Positions 16,173-23,763 of a DNA stretch of 25,031 nucleotides are shown here, in pieces. Numbering within the stretch: position 1 is the first letter of the stretch; each line of letters starts with the position of its first letter. The DNA is from Prevotellaceae bacterium (lineage in GTDB: Bacteria; Bacteroidota; Bacteroidia; Bacteroidales; Bacteroidaceae), in assembly GCA_031262265.1 (NCBI GenBank), contig JAISIB010000083.1, positions 1 through 25,031 of the forward strand, written 5' to 3'. Below the pieces are notes generated by a model. It was not told the DNA's origin. It ran no database searches and saw nothing but the letters and a program-made list of their open reading frames with translations. A program made the position numbers and the translations under genes.

Positions 16173-18614
16173 CTACTTCAATGAATTAATGAGGGACATT
16201 ATCACTGCGCCCATCGTAGCTACGGACGTTCCCAAAGTCACCATTTGTGTGACACTTACAGGATTGCGGTTTTCTTTCGTCGGAACGATGATTTCGCAAC
16301 CCGGCTGAATCACCGACGCACGGTAGCGACTGGCACGCGCCACCGTTCCGTTCATATAAACGATATAGGCTTTGCCTTTCTTTGCCTCTTCGCCGAATCC
16401 ACCGGCCATATCAATATAATAACCCAGTTTCTCGCCCGGTTTGTAAGTAACCGTATTCGGATACATCACCGCACCACTGATTTTTACCGTACTGATTAGT
16501 TCGGGAACATAGAGGCTATCGCCTTCATGCAGGACTACATCATATTCTCCTCCTACGGAAAGTGCTTTTTCCAAGTCGATACCTACGGTATAAGTAGGCG
16601 AAATATTCAGCAGTTCCACATCTATACTATCTTTGGCCGATCGTTGTGCCATGCGCAAAGCGTCTTCTTCCCGTTTCATTTCTATCTCAGTGCGTTTGCG
16701 TATCAGGCGTGCGCCTTTCTGGAAGGCATCCGGCGTCAACCCGCCGGCGTCTGCCACCAACTCGCTCAGTCGTTGATTTTTCTTCTTCAATGCGTATGGG
16801 CCGCCAAAGAGAACTTCACCGGTGATATAGACATTTTCTTGCGCGGCATAGGCCGGACTGCGCCGCACGTAGACCTCGTCAAAAGGTTCGAGGAAGAAAG
16901 TCTCACCACCGGGTATCATACCGTTTTTCATCTCGAATGAAAAACTTTTTGCTAACGCATTTTCTGAGCTTACCGCCTCCGGTTGTTTTATCCGGCGACT
17001 AACGTCTATACGCGCCGTAGAGGCTGCTTCGAGTAAGCCGCCCGCCTGTACGATTAAGTCTTCGATGCTCATCTGTTTGGCGTATAGGTAAGTACCCGCA
17101 CGTGCGACGAAACCTCGAATAGTCAGTGTCTGCTGCTCCTGCAAATCGTGGATACTGGGAATATAAAGGAGGTCGTTCTTCTGGAGCCTAATGTCCGGGT
17201 AATCGCCACGCAGATCTATCGGAATAACTTCCAACGTTAAGTCTTCATGCTCGCGTTGTAGTTCTACACGATTAGTGAAAGCGTCTCCTTTCAGGCCTTC
17301 GGCTTTTGCTATCAATTGCTTTACCGTCTGTACGTCTTCACCTAATTGATATAACCCCGGACGATATACCGCCCCCAATATTTCTACTTTATTTTCGAAC
17401 CTATCCAGTACGGAGTCCACCGCAATAGAATCTGCGTCGGCCAAATCAAAATCAGCGTAGCGTGCATCATCTACATTGTATATCTGTTTTTCGCGACCGC
17501 TGAGACGGATAACGCGAACGGCCTTCGTATATGCGTCGCCCGTGAAACCGCCGGCGTAATCCAATACATCTCGTACGGTTTCTCCTTTCCGCACTTCATA
17601 AAACATCGGCCGTTTTACTTTTCCGCCGATATTCACCAATGCTTGGTAGGTAGGCACCATGATCACGTCGCCCTCTTGTAAACGGATATTGTCGGTTTGT
17701 TTTCCGTTCATCATATAGGAGTACACGTCTACCGAAGCTGTTTGTTTGCCGTCGCGCATTACTTTTACCGCGCGCAACGAGCCGATCTCGGTAACGCCGC
17801 CCGCCGAATAAAGCGCATGAAAGAGCGTAGCAAAAGCCGACAGTTGGTACGTACCCGGAACGACGACCTCGCCCATCACGTTGACGCTGATCGTTCGCGT
17901 TTGTCCCAACGAAAGTTGAATTTGCGTGCCGGAGTCGGAAATAGTCGAATAGATACGGCTCAGTGCCTTTTGCAAATATGCTTTTGCTTGGTCGACGGTC
18001 ATGCCATTCAGGTAGACGGGTCCCAGATTGTCTATTATAATATTTCCTTCGGGCGTAATAATTTGACGAATCGTGCTCTGCGAATCCCCCCAAATATCGA
18101 TAATCACTTCATCTCCCGGTCCCAGTCGATAATCTACCGGCGTCGCGATATTTAGATTCGGTTCGAAGGTCAGTGCCTGGTTATTAAAGAAATTATGCCC
18201 ATAGATCAGTTTTCCCGGCATCTTAGGTGGAAGCATTTGCAAGGAGTCATTCTCTACCAACGAATCGCCCGGCTGTGTCAACGAGGTCGATAGTCCCGCG
18301 TTAATCCTTCGGGACGATGCGGTAGACGGTAAGTTACGCATACGACTGCTGCCGGTCTGCGAATTACTCGTGGTACTGCCTTTCTGCATCTCATCGTATT
18401 GCTTTTTCAGCCGTTCCACTTGCTCACGCGTTACCCCGCGCCTCATCAAATCTGCCGCCATTTGCGTTTGAGAAAGGCCTTGTTGTTGCGCCTGCTGTAC
18501 GTATTGCATAACTTGAGCGTCGGATATTCCCTGTGTCACGGCCAATGCGGTAAAAATGAACAAGCATAGCGTCATGGTGAACAGTCTATGCATCATGGTG
18601 CCGGTTTTTCTCAT
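16173..18614 (-). CDS. Wza-type polysaccharide export protein with multiple SLBB domains
   Basis: An 813-residue periplasmic/outer-membrane export protein, about twice the length of E. coli Wza (379). A signal peptide (LFTMTLCLFIFTALAVTQG) is followed by a Q-rich helical region with a short motif seen twice (ISDAQVMQYVQQAQQQGLS, VTREQVERLKKQYDEM). The poly_export domain is about 158-235 (DYRLGPGDEVIIDIWG...ITPEGNIIIDNLGPVYLNG). About six SLBB-type modules follow, each with a G-x-V-x-x-P-G-x-Y pattern (GEVVVPGTYQL, GKVKRPMFYEV, GAVYRPGLYQL, GFVARAGTYLY, GEVLFGGPYAL, GAVMYPNTVTY). A hydrophobic helix closes the C-terminus. No lipobox is visible. It heads the wza-wzz pair, with a -7 box at 18656-18663. 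Confidence 0.93.
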   Translation of the reverse strand: MRKTGTMMHRLFTMTLCLFIFTALAVTQGISDAQVMQYVQQAQQQGLSQTQMAADLMRRGVTREQVERLKKQYDEMQKGSTTSNSQTGSSRMRNLPSTASSRRINAGLSTSLTQPGDSLVENDSLQMLPPKMPGKLIYGHNFFNNQALTFEPNLNIATPVDYRLGPGDEVIIDIWGDSQSTIRQIITPEGNIIIDNLGPVYLNGMTVDQAKAYLQKALSRIYSTISDSGTQIQLSLGQTRTISVNVMGEVVVPGTYQLSAFATLFHALYSAGGVTEIGSLRAVKVMRDGKQTASVDVYSYMMNGKQTDNIRLQEGDVIMVPTYQALVNIGGKVKRPMFYEVRKGETVRDVLDYAGGFTGDAYTKAVRVIRLSGREKQIYNVDDARYADFDLADADSIAVDSVLDRFENKVEILGAVYRPGLYQLGEDVQTVKQLIAKAEGLKGDAFTNRVELQREHEDLTLEVIPIDLRGDYPDIRLQKNDLLYIPSIHDLQEQQTLTIRGFVARAGTYLYAKQMSIEDLIVQAGGLLEAASTARIDVSRRIKQPEAVSSENALAKSFSFEMKNGMIPGGETFFLEPFDEVYVRRSPAYAAQENVYITGEVLFGGPYALKKKNQRLSELVADAGGLTPDAFQKGARLIRKRTEIEMKREEDALRMAQRSAKDSIDVELLNISPTYTVGIDLEKALSVGGEYDVVLHEGDSLYVPELISTVKISGAVMYPNTVTYKPGEKLGYYIDMAGGFGEEAKKGKAYIVYMNGTVARASRYRASVIQPGCEIIVPTKENRNPVSVTQMVTLGTSVATMGAVIMSLINSLK

Positions 18615-18655
18615 ACTTTTATAGTTAATGATTTGTCAAATCTTGAATTCGGTTG

Positions 18656-18663
18656 CAAAGATA
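18656..18663 (-). promoter_or_regulatory. -7 box TATCTTTG for the wza-wzz operon
   Basis: On the minus strand TATCTTTGCA matches the TAnnTTTG consensus and predicts a start near 18650 and a leader of about 35 nt. The -33 position holds GGGG/AAATTTTC instead of TTTG and falls in the left arm of a large inverted repeat. Confidence 0.65.
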
Positions 18664-18670
18664 ATGCTTC

Positions 18671-18750
18671 GTGTGAAAATTTCCCCGCATCTTACGATTA
18701 TAAATCACTTTTGTGTCAATTTAAGCTCGTAAGATATGAAAATTTCACAC
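18671..18750. repeat. Large interrupted inverted repeat upstream of wza
   Basis: GTGTGAAAATTTC (18671-18683) matches GAAAATTTCACAC (18738-18750) in inverted orientation at 12 of 13 positions, and ATCTTACG (18689-18696) pairs perfectly with CGTAAGAT (18728-18735). The central loop is 31 bp. The left arm covers the -33 region of the wza promoter. CCGCAT cores at 18685, 18751 and 18772 link it to the intergenic repeat family, the last two being 21 bp apart. Confidence 0.7.
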
Positions 18751-18809
18751 CCGCATATGGCATTATCAAAGCCGCATATTATTTTTCCTGCGGATATTTT
18801 GCCCGCAGC

Positions 18810-18840
18810 TTTGGAGTTCTCGGAATAAGCATTACCTTTG
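18810..18840 (+). promoter_or_regulatory. Consensus promoter for tRNA-Thr
   Basis: TTTG (18810-18813), then exactly 19 bp, then TACCTTTG (18833-18840): a full match to the Bacteroidetes housekeeping promoter. Transcription would begin about 10 nt before the tRNA. Confidence 0.8.
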
Positions 18841-18856
18841 CGCCCGAAAACGAACC

Positions 18857-18929
18857 GCCGATATAGCTCAGTCGGTAGAGCAACGCATTCGTAACGCGTA
18901 GGTCGCCAGTTCAAGTCTGGCTATCGGCT
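18857..18929 (+). tRNA. tRNA-Thr (anticodon CGU)
   Basis: A 73-nt cloverleaf. The acceptor GCCGATA pairs perfectly with TATCGGC and the discriminator is T. D arm GCTC/GAGC; T arm GCCAG/CTGGC with loop TTCAAGT. The anticodon loop is TTCGTAA, so the anticodon is CGT, reading ACG threonine codons. The anticodon stem ACGCA/CGCGT has an A31-C39 mismatch next to the loop. CCA is not encoded. The antiporter ATG follows 23 nt after the tRNA end with no terminator between, so they may share a transcript. Confidence 0.96.
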
Positions 18930-18952
18930 CTTTTCTCCCCTAATAAAAACCA

Positions 18953-21223
18953 ATGGAACACTTACCTACATTCATCACCGATTTAGCCATTATTCTTATT
19001 TCAGCCGGCCTTGCCACCATTCTCTTTAAGTGGCTCAAACAACCGGTCGTACTTGGTTACATCCTCGCAGGATTTCTTGCCGGGCCATACACTTCTTGGC
19101 TGCCCTCCGTGACCGATCACGAGAACGTAGAGACATGGGCGGAAATCGGCATTATCTTTTTACTTTTCGCCTTAGGGCTGGAATTTAGCTTCAAGAAGTT
19201 AATCGACGTAGGTAGTACCGTATTTACTTCTACCTTTATCAATTTGTTTTCTATGGTAGCCATCGGATACATAGTCGGGCAGCTGCTTGGCTGGGCTAAC
19301 ATGGATAGTATATTTTTGGGCGGCATGCTCTCCATGTCATCCACGACTATTATCATCAAGACCTTTACCGACATGGGTTTGCAACGGCAAAAATTTGCCG
19401 GGCTGGTATTCGGGATGCTTATCGTAGAGGACTTAATGGCCATTCTTATGATGGTATTGCTTTCTACCATAGCCGTAAGTAATCAGATCGAGGCGGGAAC
19501 TTTGCTATCAAGCGTCTTAAAACTGATATTCTTTATCCTTATTTGGTTTGTCGGCGGCATCTTTCTGATACCGACGTTTCTGAAGCTGGGTAAAAAGTAC
19601 CTAAACGAAGAGACACTGCTTATCGTTTCCGTAGGTTTGTGCTTAGGAATGGTATTATTCGCCAATGCCGTCGGTTTCTCTGCCGCATTGGGTGCTTTCA
19701 TTATGGGTTCTATTCTGGCCGAAACTTCTTATTCACACCGCATCGAACACTTAATCGACCCGATAAAGAACTTCTTCGGCGCAGTCTTCTTCGTATCGGT
19801 CGGAATGATGCTGAATCCGGCCGTTATCGCCGAGCAATGGAAAATTATCCTGCTGCTCGTAGCCGTAGTCGTGGTGGGTCGTATCATATTCGCTACCGTC
19901 GGCGTACTGGCGTCGGGCGAAGGTTTAAAAATTGCCCTGCAAGTGGCATTCAGCCTACCGCAAATCGGGGAATTCTCGTTCATTATCGCTACGTTGGGCA
20001 CCGGTCTGGGCGTAATCAGCCCAACTATTTACCCGATCATCGTCGCGGTTTCGATTATCACCACGTTTTTTACTCCTTACGGCGTTCGTTTGGCTATTCC
20101 TATATATAATAAGGTAGAGCAGCGACTACCTGCCCAATGGAACAAACTCATTACCGGATACGCCACCTCTTCTTATAAGACTGTCAAGAACCAAACGAAT
20201 TGGAACATACTGTTGAAAAGCGTCGTTCGTCTGATGATAATTTATTCGGCCATAGCCATCGCAATCATTCTCTTGTGCAATCATTACCTAACGCCGTTCC
20301 TTCTGCAACATTTATCGGATACGTGGGGAAAATGGCCGGCCGCCGTGCTGACATTGGCGTTGCTTAGTCCGTTTTTGCGCACGATGATTATGAAGAAAAG
20401 CCGATCGGATGAGTTTCGCGCCCTATGGAATGATAACCACTTCAATCGTGGCGCACTGATCTCACTGATGGTGGCACGTACCGGAGTATGTTTGGCATTT
20501 TTGTTATGGGTGTTGTTACCCTTATTCTCTGGCGGATGGATCGTAGCTATTTCCGTATCTGTATTAGTCGTGGTGGCGTTGGTGCTTTCCAAGCAAGTTA
20601 AGAAAAGCTCTCGCCGCATGGAAGCGCGTTTCTTGGAGAATTTGCATCACAAAGCCATTCAAACGGAACGCGCCGCACCGCTCTCTACACATACGCGCCG
20701 TACCTTGCAATCCAGGGACATTCATGTGGAGGAGATTGAGATTGCTCCCGAATCACCCAAAGTCGGACGTACGTTGCGCGACTTGAATTGCCGAACGACC
20801 ATGGGCGTTAGCGTCATTACGATACTGCGCGGCGAGCATCGCATCAACATTCCTGCCGCCGACGAAGTCATCTATCCGCACGACCGCCTGATTATTGCCG
20901 GTTCCGACGATAACATTCAACGATTAACGCGTTCGATAGAAGAACGCAAACAACAAAAGCAGAGCGATGAAATAGAAAACAAAGCCGCATACCGTGTCAT
21001 ATTATCACAATACGTTCTCGAAGCAGACTCACCTCTAATCGGGCGCACCTTAGCCGAGCTGGATGTGCAAAGGAAAACCGACTGTATGATCGTATGTATT
21101 GACCGCGGCGAACATTCGCTAACCAATTTTACCGCTTCCTTCCGTCTGGAAGAAGACGACACCTTATTGCTTGCCGGCATCAAAGAAAGATTGTTGGAAT
21201 TTGAAGCGGCTATCAGTCGGTAG
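18953..21223 (+). CDS. Kef-type cation/proton antiporter with two TrkA_C domains
   Basis: A 756-residue CPA2-family transporter that exchanges K+ or Na+ for protons across the inner membrane. The N-terminal ~400 residues form the Na+/H+ exchanger fold with about 12-13 TM helices. Diagnostic segments are KQPVVLGYILAGFLAGP, EIGIIFLLFALGLEFSFKKL, MLSMSSTTIIIKTF and GLVFGMLIVEDLMAI, and also VGFSAALGAFIMGSILAET and FFVSVGMMLNP. Additional TM helices lie at about 425-545. Two TrkA_C (RCK_C) modules end the protein, about 585-660 (IAPESPKVGRTLRDLN...DRLIIAGSDDNI) and 675-755 (VLEADSPLIGRTLAELD...DTLLLAGIKERL). No TrkA_N Rossmann domain is present. Ion specificity is not deducible. Its end overlaps the convergent acyltransferase by 11 bp. 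Confidence 0.94.
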   Translation: MEHLPTFITDLAIILISAGLATILFKWLKQPVVLGYILAGFLAGPYTSWLPSVTDHENVETWAEIGIIFLLFALGLEFSFKKLIDVGSTVFTSTFINLFSMVAIGYIVGQLLGWANMDSIFLGGMLSMSSTTIIIKTFTDMGLQRQKFAGLVFGMLIVEDLMAILMMVLLSTIAVSNQIEAGTLLSSVLKLIFFILIWFVGGIFLIPTFLKLGKKYLNEETLLIVSVGLCLGMVLFANAVGFSAALGAFIMGSILAETSYSHRIEHLIDPIKNFFGAVFFVSVGMMLNPAVIAEQWKIILLLVAVVVVGRIIFATVGVLASGEGLKIALQVAFSLPQIGEFSFIIATLGTGLGVISPTIYPIIVAVSIITTFFTPYGVRLAIPIYNKVEQRLPAQWNKLITGYATSSYKTVKNQTNWNILLKSVVRLMIIYSAIAIAIILLCNHYLTPFLLQHLSDTWGKWPAAVLTLALLSPFLRTMIMKKSRSDEFRALWNDNHFNRGALISLMVARTGVCLAFLLWVLLPLFSGGWIVAISVSVLVVVALVLSKQVKKSSRRMEARFLENLHHKAIQTERAAPLSTHTRRTLQSRDIHVEEIEIAPESPKVGRTLRDLNCRTTMGVSVITILRGEHRINIPAADEVIYPHDRLIIAGSDDNIQRLTRSIEERKQQKQSDEIENKAAYRVILSQYVLEADSPLIGRTLAELDVQRKTDCMIVCIDRGEHSLTNFTASFRLEEDDTLLLAGIKERLLEFEAAISR

Positions 21224-22034
21224 CGGCCAACTTATACGTCGTTTCCCGTAAGAAAAGTCCCAACTCTCGTAAGTCTGTATACGCACGTAACTGTGCGGGC
21301 ATGACAGGCTCCCCGAAAATTAAATCGATTGCCTTACCGCGCTTCGTTTCCAACTCGTGGCACAGCCGTACATTACGCACCCACCACGGGAACCGGTCTA
21401 AAAAATTGAAGAACGCCGAGTTTTGTCCGGAAATGTAAGCCGGAACAACGGGAACGCCGGCATGTTGTATCAATTTGATAACGCTCGGCAACCACTCGCG
21501 GTCGCGCGCCTTTCCGTGCCCGATGTTCTTAGAAATCGAACCTGCCGGAAAAAGTCCCAGCGGATGTCCGTTCTGCAAATGCGTGAGGCAACTCTTTACG
21601 CCTCCCACACTGGAAACGGCATTAAATTCTCCGTCCGTGTAGGGATTTACGCCGATGAAATAATTTTCCAGAATATCTATCTGCCGAAGCATCCAGTTTA
21701 CCATCACTTTGAAGTCGGGACGAACTTTTACAACCTCGCCGATCAACATAATCCCGTCCACATGTCCATACGGATGGTTGGATACGGTAATGAACGGCTT
21801 ACCTGCCAACAGCGGACTATTTAATACCTCAATATGTTGTACTCGCCGTATAATTTTCAAGGTATCAAGCAACCCGTCTGCCACTTCGGTAGCGTCTAAG
21901 TATTTGGCCGCGTCATACACACGATTAGCCTTATTCAAACCGGCTACGCTCATTACCAAATTGCGCAACGGCGGGCGGGCGATAAGCGGGGAAATGCGGT
22001 GCAACAGTTCATTATCTATCAATTTTTCCTTCAT
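21213..22034 (-). CDS. PlsC-like lysophospholipid acyltransferase family protein
   Basis: A 273-residue acyltransferase. The catalytic block is NHPYGHVDG (86-94), the H-P-x-G-x-x-D-G variant of the H-x4-D motif found in the hemolysin-like/OlsA-like branch used for O-acylation of lipids in Bacteroidetes. The second block, FPAGSIS (around residue 165), fits the FPEG-type acceptor-binding motif, and VPVVPAYISGQ is the later family strand. Specific lipid unknown; phospholipid or aminolipid are equally possible. A GTG at 22064 would extend the protein by 10 residues, but it overlaps the -7 box TAAGTTTG (22064-22071), so the ATG at 22034 is used. It is divergent from the CDP-alcohol phosphatidyltransferase, suggesting a lipid-related locus. 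Confidence 0.88.
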   Translation of the reverse strand: MKEKLIDNELLHRISPLIARPPLRNLVMSVAGLNKANRVYDAAKYLDATEVADGLLDTLKIIRRVQHIEVLNSPLLAGKPFITVSNHPYGHVDGIMLIGEVVKVRPDFKVMVNWMLRQIDILENYFIGVNPYTDGEFNAVSSVGGVKSCLTHLQNGHPLGLFPAGSISKNIGHGKARDREWLPSVIKLIQHAGVPVVPAYISGQNSAFFNFLDRFPWWVRNVRLCHELETKRGKAIDLIFGEPVMPAQLRAYTDLRELGLFLRETTYKLAATD

Positions 22035-22063
22035 AAATAAGGCCGTTTTCTGATTTTGCGGCA

Positions 22064-22071
22064 CAAACTTA
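22064..22071 (-). promoter_or_regulatory. -7 box TAAGTTTG for the acyltransferase
   Basis: Minus-strand TAAGTTTG matches the consensus and predicts a leader of about 23 nt before the ATG at 22034. It lies back to back with the plus-strand box at 22094. Confidence 0.6.
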
Positions 22072-22093
22072 CGACAAAGTCAGCATATTTACC

Positions 22094-22101
22094 TACTTTT
22101 G
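22094..22101 (+). promoter_or_regulatory. -7 box TACTTTTG for the CDP-alcohol transferase operon
   Basis: TACTTTTG matches the consensus; transcription would begin near 22108. The leader includes an ATG-TGA start-stop pair (22113-22118), 6 nt before the GTG start codon at 22125. Confidence 0.65.
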
Positions 22102-22124
22102 TCGCCTAACTTATGTGAGCAACA

Positions 22125-22835
22125 GTGAACAAACATCGTAACAACACAGAGGAAGCCTTGTCTCGTATTACAAAAAGTAGGCAGCGCACCAATATTCTCA
22201 AAAAGCACGAGCAATTTCTAATTGCCTTTCTCGTACAACGTCTCCCCCTCTTTATTACATCCAATATGCTGACGGGCATCGGCCTGTTCGGTAGCTTCGT
22301 CACGGCAGGCAGTTTCGTGCTGGCCGAGAAACATCATCGCACTTGGTTGTTGCTGGGTATCATAGGCCTTATGATCAATTGGTTTGGCGACTCGCTTGAC
22401 GGAAGATTGGCCTATTATAGACAAACTCCCCGCAAGTGGTATGGATTTTCCTTAGACTTCATATTCGATTGGTTTACCAACATCCTCATCGGAGCGGCTT
22501 ACATCTACTACGTTCCCAGTCCGTGGGAAATGGTAGGCTTCGTCTTCGTCTGCCTCTACGGGTGGGCGATGATGATGGCACTGTTGCGTTATAAAATCAC
22601 CAACCAATATACGATAGATTCCGGCCCGTTTGGCCCCACGGAAGTGCGTATATTGATTTGTTTAATACTTGTTCTGGAAACTATCCTGCCCTATACGATT
22701 ATCTACTCCGGTACGATTATCTGCGCTGCCCTATTGGTGTTCAACATCAAAGACTTTCGGCTGCTATTGCGCATGTCCGATCGACGCGACAAAGACGAGC
22801 AGCACCTTGAGCAGGTAGACGAACAGCACATTTAG
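22125..22835 (+). CDS. CDP-alcohol phosphatidyltransferase family protein
   Basis: A 236-residue integral-membrane enzyme that would move a phosphatidyl group from CDP-diacylglycerol to an alcohol. The active-site pattern is D89-x2-D92-G93-x2-A96-Y97-x9-G107-x3-D111-x3-D115. All four catalytic aspartates are present, but the usual arginine after A96 is tyrosine. About six hydrophobic helices follow an N-terminal amphipathic stretch (RTNILKKHEQFLIAFLVQRL). The alcohol (glycerol phosphate, inositol phosphate, serine or other) cannot be assigned. The GTG at 22125 is chosen because no ATG precedes codon 48 in frame and the N-terminal stretch looks genuine. A GtrA gene follows after 13 bp. Confidence 0.9.
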   Translation: MNKHRNNTEEALSRITKSRQRTNILKKHEQFLIAFLVQRLPLFITSNMLTGIGLFGSFVTAGSFVLAEKHHRTWLLLGIIGLMINWFGDSLDGRLAYYRQTPRKWYGFSLDFIFDWFTNILIGAAYIYYVPSPWEMVGFVFVCLYGWAMMMALLRYKITNQYTIDSGPFGPTEVRILICLILVLETILPYTIIYSGTIICAALLVFNIKDFRLLLRMSDRRDKDEQHLEQVDEQHI

Positions 22836-22848
22836 CCCGAAACCACAC

Positions 22849-23256
22849 ATGTGGAGGTATCTTAAACCATTTATTAAGGCACAATTGTCAGCCGGCATAG
22901 GCTATGTGTGCGATTATTCCTCTATGCTCATCCTTAAAGAGCTGTTGGGCGTCTATTACTTGGTAGCTATCGGCATCGGCGGCATCGTGGGCGCCATCAT
23001 TAACTTTCTTATCAATCACTACTGGGCATTTCGTTCAAAGGACAAAAGCTACCGGTTCGGCACTTCCGGTCAGTTATGGCGATTCGTGTGTGTAGTGATC
23101 AGCGGTATCTCGTTAAAGATTATCGGAACGAACCTCCTGACGATTCTAACCCACGTGGATTACAAACTGACGCGCCTCGTCATGGATGCACTCGTCGCCG
23201 TCTTTTTCAACTACCTATTGCAACGCTACTTTGTCTTTAAGCAGCGTTCCGATTAG
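22849..23256 (+). CDS. GtrA family membrane protein
   Basis: A 135-residue four-helix membrane protein of the GtrA family, whose members are thought to flip or help transfer polyprenyl-linked sugars. Family features are KAQLSAGIGYVCDYSSMLIL in the first helix, IGGIVGAIINFLINHYWAFR (the N-F-x-x-x-x-x-W-x-F motif), the third helix RFVCVVISGISLKIIGTNLL and a final VMDALVAVFFNYLLQRYFVFK. It lies in the same transcript as the CDP-alcohol phosphatidyltransferase. This suggests a role with a lipid-linked head group or glycan, which is inference only. Ends in TAG. Confidence 0.93.
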   Translation: MWRYLKPFIKAQLSAGIGYVCDYSSMLILKELLGVYYLVAIGIGGIVGAIINFLINHYWAFRSKDKSYRFGTSGQLWRFVCVVISGISLKIIGTNLLTILTHVDYKLTRLVMDALVAVFFNYLLQRYFVFKQRSD

Positions 23257-23276
23257 CGGCTTTCGGCTTGTTTTTT

Positions 23277-23339
23277 CCCCGTAAGTTATTCTATTATCCC
23301 CGTAAGTTCTCTCATTTTCGCGGTAAGTTATGCGACGGA
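23277..23339 (+). repeat. Three-unit intergenic array, exact 21-bp period
   Basis: GTAAGTT occurs at 23281, 23302 and 23323, exactly 21 bp apart, preceded by CCCC, CCCC and GCG. Outside the core the units differ. It begins about 20 bp after the gtrA stop. Confidence 0.75.
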
Positions 23340-23470
23340 GCGCGTTTGTTGTTGCGTTCATCTGCATACATCTTAGCGCGACACAGTAGCACTTTTGCTA
23401 TCCAAACTGGACAAATTCTACAACAAAATGTTAAATTATTCGTTTGTACGTGATTTTTCTTGCCAAAAAC

Positions 23471-23611
23471 TTGCATAATCTGTTCATCCATGCTTATATT
23501 TGCAACGAATTTAGCAAGAGGAACACAACACAATAGAATAATTAAGTAACACATTACTATACTTTCCAATGCTAAGAAGAGAGATCTCCTGTCGGGTCTC
23601 TCTCTTTTTTT
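23471..23611 (+). ncRNA. Probable small RNA with its own promoter and terminator
   Basis: A TTG (23471-23473) lies 21 bp before TATATTTG (23495-23502), giving a predicted start near 23509. An intrinsic terminator follows: AGAGAGATC (23578-23586) pairs with GGTCTCTCT (23595-23603), 9 bp with one G.U and an 8-nt loop, then C and seven T residues to 23611. The enclosed ~100 nt are A-rich and contain no credible ORF; the only ATG (23569) opens a frame that runs through the terminator. I recognise no known RNA family. A promoter and terminator this close together, with no gene, are best explained by a small RNA. Confidence 0.55.
23578..23611 (+). terminator. Intrinsic terminator
   Basis: A 9-bp stem with one G.U wobble, an 8-nt loop (TCCTGTCG) and a seven-residue T tract. 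It ends the predicted small RNA. Confidence 0.8.
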
Positions 23612-23763
23612 GTAAACACATCCCGACCAAAAACGAGAAAGGAGCATCTTCACAGACACTCCCTTCCTAACATCACATTTTGCTTTTTCTGCATCACTTA
23701 TTTACTTAAATCCAATATGTAGTCCTATTCACGACTACCGAGTGAGTTGTTTGTTTTACACAG

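Noticed and set aside
18857..18929. tRNA-Thr as an integration site for a mobile element
   Set aside because: No integrase, no repeat of the tRNA 3' end and no foreign-looking genes follow it.
22113..22118. ATG at 22113 as the start of the CDP-alcohol transferase
   Set aside because: It is followed at once by TGA and cannot encode the protein; the GTG at 22125 fits.
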